64,000 nucleotides of DNA from Eubacterium sp. Lineage in GTDB: Bacteria; Bacillota; Clostridia; Lachnospirales; Lachnospiraceae. The stretch spans positions 1 to 64,000 of the forward strand of contig JAAWJJ010000004.1 in the NCBI GenBank assembly GCA_022796875.1. Reading direction: 5' to 3'. Shown here one piece after another: positions 61,014-64,000 of this stretch; positions within the stretch are counted from its first letter, which is position 1; each line of letters starts with the position of its first letter. The notes under the pieces were generated by a model. That model was given only the letters and a program-made list of their open reading frames with translations. It did not search any database and had not been told where the DNA came from. Made by a program: the position numbers and the translations under genes.

Positions 61014-62369
61014 TTACTCCTTCAAACTATAAACGATTTCCTTAAATAACTCTCCCCGTTTCTCATAATTTGGAAACATTCCCCAGCTCGCGCATGCCGG
61101 TGACAACAACACCGCATCTCCGTCCTGCGCCGCATCGTAACAGATCCGTACCGCCTCTTCGAGGGAATCGGCAAACACATAATCGGAAAATCCGCAGGCA
61201 GACGCCTCAGCCGCAATTTTTTCTCTCGTCTGCCCAATCAAAACAAGTTTTTTTACCTTTCCTTCAAAACTTTTAATCCACTCGGAATATTCCGACTGTT
61301 TATCATACCCTCCGCCAATCAGGCAGGTCGGCCATCGCATCGCCCGGATTGCCTGAATCGCCGCATCGGGATTCGTCCCTTTAGAATCGTTATAAAAACG
61401 GATCCCGCGTTTTGTCGTCACGTATTCGATCCGATGTTCTACCGCCCGAAAACTTTTGATTACCTTTTTTATCACTTTTAACGGCACGCCGTAACAATAG
61501 GCCATTGCCACCGCCGCCATCACATTTTCATAATTATGCCGCCCAATCAGCTGCAATTCCCGGACATTACAGATCTGTTCTCTTTTCCCGGGCATTTTTA
61601 ACCAAATATCCTCTCCGGATAAAAAGATCCCTTCTTCCAGTTCTCTCCGGCTGCTGAAAAATACCACTTTCGCCGGAATATCGGACGACTTTTCCCTCAA
61701 TCTTTCATCTTCATAATTCAAAATGCAGGTGTCGTCTTTTGCCTGGTTTTTTGTAATCGCCAGTTTGACATCCGTATAATTCTCCATCGTATGATGCCTG
61801 TTTAAATGATCCGGCGTAATATTCAGAATCGCAGACACTTTCGGAGCGAAACGTACGATCGTTTCCAACTGGAAGCTGCTGACTTCCGCTACCGTCACGG
61901 TATCCCCGTTTGTCTGCAAAGCAACGGAAGTATACGGAATCCCGATATTGCCCACCACATAAACGTCCGGATACGCGGCTTTCATAATCGCGCCGGTCAG
62001 CGCGGTTGTCGTCGTCTTTCCGTTGGTCCCTGTCACCGCCAGCACCTGTCCTTTGGAAAAATAAGCGGCAAGTTCGATCTCACCCCAGATTTTTACGCCG
62101 GCGGCCTTTATTCTTTCCGCCTCCGGCGAGTCCAGCGGGATCCCCGGACTCAATACCGCAAGGGAAAGCGTTTCGATCACTTCCTGCGGCAGTTCCCCCA
62201 AAAGAACCATAACCTGTTTTTTTGTATTCAATAGTGCACGGATTTCTTCTTCATCCAAACTCTCGTTTCCGTCATATAAAATAACCTCAGCGCCTTTTTC
62301 CAGCAAAAGTTCTGCCGCGGCGATACCGCTTTTTCCTGTCCCAAATACCAGAATCTTTTTTTCTTCCAT
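61014..62369 (-). CDS. murD: UDP-N-acetylmuramoylalanine-D-glutamate ligase
   Basis: 451 residues from the ATG at 62,369, where the conserved 'KKILVFGTGKSGIAAAELLL' begins. The frame is open to 62,459, but the extra N-terminus overlaps mraY and is unlike MurD; an ATG at 62,399 is an alternative. The ATP site is 'VTGTNGKTTTTALTG' (about 113-127), with 'ILNITPDHLNRH' and 'FYNDSKGTNPDAAIQAI' later. It adds D-glutamate to UDP-MurNAc-Ala in the cytosol. Confidence 0.93.
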   Translation of the reverse strand: MEEKKILVFGTGKSGIAAAELLLEKGAEVILYDGNESLDEEEIRALLNTKKQVMVLLGELPQEVIETLSLAVLSPGIPLDSPEAERIKAAGVKIWGEIELAAYFSKGQVLAVTGTNGKTTTTALTGAIMKAAYPDVYVVGNIGIPYTSVALQTNGDTVTVAEVSSFQLETIVRFAPKVSAILNITPDHLNRHHTMENYTDVKLAITKNQAKDDTCILNYEDERLREKSSDIPAKVVFFSSRRELEEGIFLSGEDIWLKMPGKREQICNVRELQLIGRHNYENVMAAVAMAYCYGVPLKVIKKVIKSFRAVEHRIEYVTTKRGIRFYNDSKGTNPDAAIQAIRAMRWPTCLIGGGYDKQSEYSEWIKSFEGKVKKLVLIGQTREKIAAEASACGFSDYVFADSLEEAVRICYDAAQDGDAVLLSPACASWGMFPNYEKRGELFKEIVYSLKE

Positions 62370-62445
62370 GCTTTTTATCTTCTTTCTTTTACTTTTCATT
62401 TCCGTATCACGGTCAAATCGCTGCAAATCCGGCCAGACACCGGTG

Positions 62446-63396
62446 TCAGATTGCCACAAATCCGGCCAGACACAGCAGCGCCGTCACAATGGAAAAAACA
62501 GCCACTACTTTTGTTTCCGACCAGCCGCCCAATTCAAAATGGTGATGGATCGGCGCCATACGGAAAATCCGTTTTCCGCCCGTCTTTTTAAAATAAGTCA
62601 CCTGAATCATGACCGATAATATTTCCACCCAGTAAATTAACCCGACGATCAAAATAAAGATCGGCATCTGCATCATATAGGCGGCTGCCGCCACGAAACC
62701 TCCCAGCGCCAGCGAACCGGTATCCCCCATAAATACGCTTGCCGGATATACGTTAAACAGCAAAAATCCCAGCAGGGCGCCTACGACCGCGCACGTGATC
62801 GGCTCTATGCCGCTGCCCACTCCGACCGCAACCACTGTAAAAAAAGTTGCCACCAGCACGGTCACGCTGGAAGCGAGTCCGTCCAGCCCGTCGGTGAAAT
62901 TTACGCCGTTTACCGTACCGATCACGGCCAGGAACATGACCGGCAGAGCCAGCCAGCCCAGTTCCAGATATTTTCCTCCGGAAAACGGAATCAGCATCCC
63001 CAGAGAAGTATCGGAAACGACCATGTACGCCGCAAAAACAGCGGTAATCACAATCTGGCAAAGCATTTTCTGCCAGGCAAGCAATCCATCCGAACGCTTT
63101 AAAACAACTTTTAAATAATCGTCCAGAAATCCCACGACGCCAAATCCAAGCGTCATAAACAGTACCGGGATAATCTTCGGGTAATCTTTCGCATAGATCA
63201 GAGAAGTGACTAAAACAGCCGCCAGGATCATCAGGCCGCCCATCGTCGGCGTACCGTTTTTCACCTGATGGGACTCTAATTCCTCTCTTTCCGTATTTCC
63301 AACTTTCAGTCTGCGGAGAACCGGGATCAGAACCGGGCCCAATAACGCACTGATTACAAATGCAATTACAATCGGTAACACGATATGCACTGCCAT
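62446..63396 (-). CDS. mraY: Phospho-N-acetylmuramoyl-pentapeptide transferase
   Basis: 316 residues with ten membrane segments. Catalytic marks: 'GFLDDYLKVVLKRSDGL' (the Asp pair, about 90-95), 'NGVNFTDGLDGLASSV' (about 165-180), 'MGDTGSLALGGF' and 'APIHHHFELGGWSE' (His loop, about 275-288). It makes lipid I from UDP-MurNAc-pentapeptide and undecaprenyl phosphate. Standard position between the PBP gene and murD. Confidence 0.96.
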   Translation of the reverse strand: MAVHIVLPIVIAFVISALLGPVLIPVLRRLKVGNTEREELESHQVKNGTPTMGGLMILAAVLVTSLIYAKDYPKIIPVLFMTLGFGVVGFLDDYLKVVLKRSDGLLAWQKMLCQIVITAVFAAYMVVSDTSLGMLIPFSGGKYLELGWLALPVMFLAVIGTVNGVNFTDGLDGLASSVTVLVATFFTVVAVGVGSGIEPITCAVVGALLGFLLFNVYPASVFMGDTGSLALGGFVAAAAYMMQMPIFILIVGLIYWVEILSVMIQVTYFKKTGGKRIFRMAPIHHHFELGGWSETKVVAVFSIVTALLCLAGFVAI

Positions 63397-63467
63397 TTCT
63401 CACACCTCTTTCTTCGTAGTAAGTATTTTTTACCAAAAAATTAGTATACGATATTTTCTGATACTTT

Positions 63468-64000
63468 TCAATAGCCGGCAGCGGCGGTTTCCTCTTCCGC
63501 CTCTTCTGCGATTTCTTTCCGCTCCACTCCCAGATATGGCAGTACGTTTTCAAATATCTCTTTCATCACCGGCGCGGCGATCGTTCCGCCGTAATAAACG
63601 CCCTGCGGATCCCGGATCACGATCAGTCCCAGTATCTGCGGATTTTCTGCCGGTGCAAATCCCAAAAATGAGGAAATGTATTTTTTAGCACTGCGCGGAA
63701 GCGTCTGCGACGTGGCGGTCTTCCCGCCGATAGAAAATCCCGCGATGGCCGCATTTTTTCCCGATCCTTCCGAAACCACCTGTTCCAGCAGATAACGCAT
63801 CGTTTCCGAAGTTTCTTCACTGACGATTCCTTCTTTGCTTTCATACTCAAAGGTTTTTACGGTTTCTCCGTCTTTATTCTGCACGGACACCCCGAAATGC
63901 GGCGTCACGAGATTCCCTCCGTTGATCAGGCCGGACACCGTAGCCGCCAGTTTTAACGGCGTGATCTGGAACGACTGCCCAAAAGATATCGTTGCCAGCT
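63468..64000 (-). CDS. Class B penicillin-binding protein, C-terminal part, cut by window edge
   Basis: About 177 residues are visible and the frame runs off the right edge. 'ATISFGQSFQITPLKLAATV' followed by 'NGGNLVTPHF' is the usual transpeptidase stretch before the third motif, which here reads 'GGKTATSQ', with KTA instead of KTG. It ends with 'YYGGTIAAPVMKEI' and an acidic tail ('EEAEEETAAAGY'). The SxxK and SxN motifs lie outside the window. Position before mraY fits FtsI/SpoVD, partner of the FtsW-type polymerase. Confidence 0.88.
   Translation of the reverse strand, partial: LATISFGQSFQITPLKLAATVSGLINGGNLVTPHFGVSVQNKDGETVKTFEYESKEGIVSEETSETMRYLLEQVVSEGSGKNAAIAGFSIGGKTATSQTLPRSAKKYISSFLGFAPAENPQILGLIVIRDPQGVYYGGTIAAPVMKEIFENVLPYLGVERKEIAEEAEEETAAAGY

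Noticed and set aside
62753..63553. 266-codon minus-strand frame overlapping mraY
   Set aside because: Out-of-frame shadow of mraY, which has all catalytic motifs.

Overview
The window looks like chromosome from a spore-forming, Gram-positive anaerobe of the Clostridia, most likely a Lachnospiraceae-type gut bacterium. The reasons are a dcw division cluster joined to spoIIGA-sigE, a sigG gene, AGGAGG-type ribosome sites, a Clostridia-style CoA-transferase and an AmmeMemoRadiSam locus. No rRNA, tRNA or CRISPR array was seen. Family names come from reading the translations; no database search was possible.

Region 1 (1-31,650, all on the minus strand, so read right to left) is a contractile injection system (CIS) locus. 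It opens with a promoter next to a palindrome (31,603-31,648). Two large STAND-type regulators follow (a LuxR-type and a BTAD-type), separated by a small unknown protein. Then come the AAA+ ATPase, sheath, two tube proteins, a gp26/gp51-like hub chaperone with a Pvc6-like extension in the -1 frame, a 1222-residue repeat protein, LysM hub protein, separate gpD-like and gpV-like spike parts, gp25, two J-like baseplate proteins, tail protein I, a large unknown, a pseudokinase-like membrane protein, a membrane-anchored MORN protein, a DUF4255 (Pvc16-like) cap protein and a beta-rich unknown. No effector, fibre or PAAR gene is visible; the locus may continue past the left edge.

Region 2 (31,750-32,900) holds a 690 bp element made of two large hairpins and a decayed Rpn-type nuclease fragment. 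The same repeat family recurs at 15.65-16.3 kb, 42.85-43.1 kb and 45.2-45.4 kb.

Region 3 (32,900-45,110) is an accessory catabolic island: two CoA-transferase subunits, a STAND/LuxR regulator, an MFS carrier, an Old-Yellow-Enzyme/dienoyl-CoA-reductase-like flavoenzyme, two short-chain dehydrogenases, two SnoaL-like proteins and a YkvI-like membrane carrier. Three of its transcription units share a 20 bp motif placed exactly 22 nt upstream of a -10-like hexamer. The enzyme set resembles reductive pathways for steroids/bile acids or isoflavones, but the substrate cannot be read from sequence.

Region 4 (45,500-64,000) is mostly core genome: HAD phosphatase, AmmeMemoRadiSam pair, DUF1648 protein, NUDIX hydrolase, a broken Rpn nuclease, dapF, an AraC regulator, an unknown acidic protein, sigG, a beta-CASP hydrolase, sigE, spoIIGA, ftsZ, ftsQ/divIB, ftsW, murD, mraY and the C-terminus of a class B penicillin-binding protein cut by the right edge.
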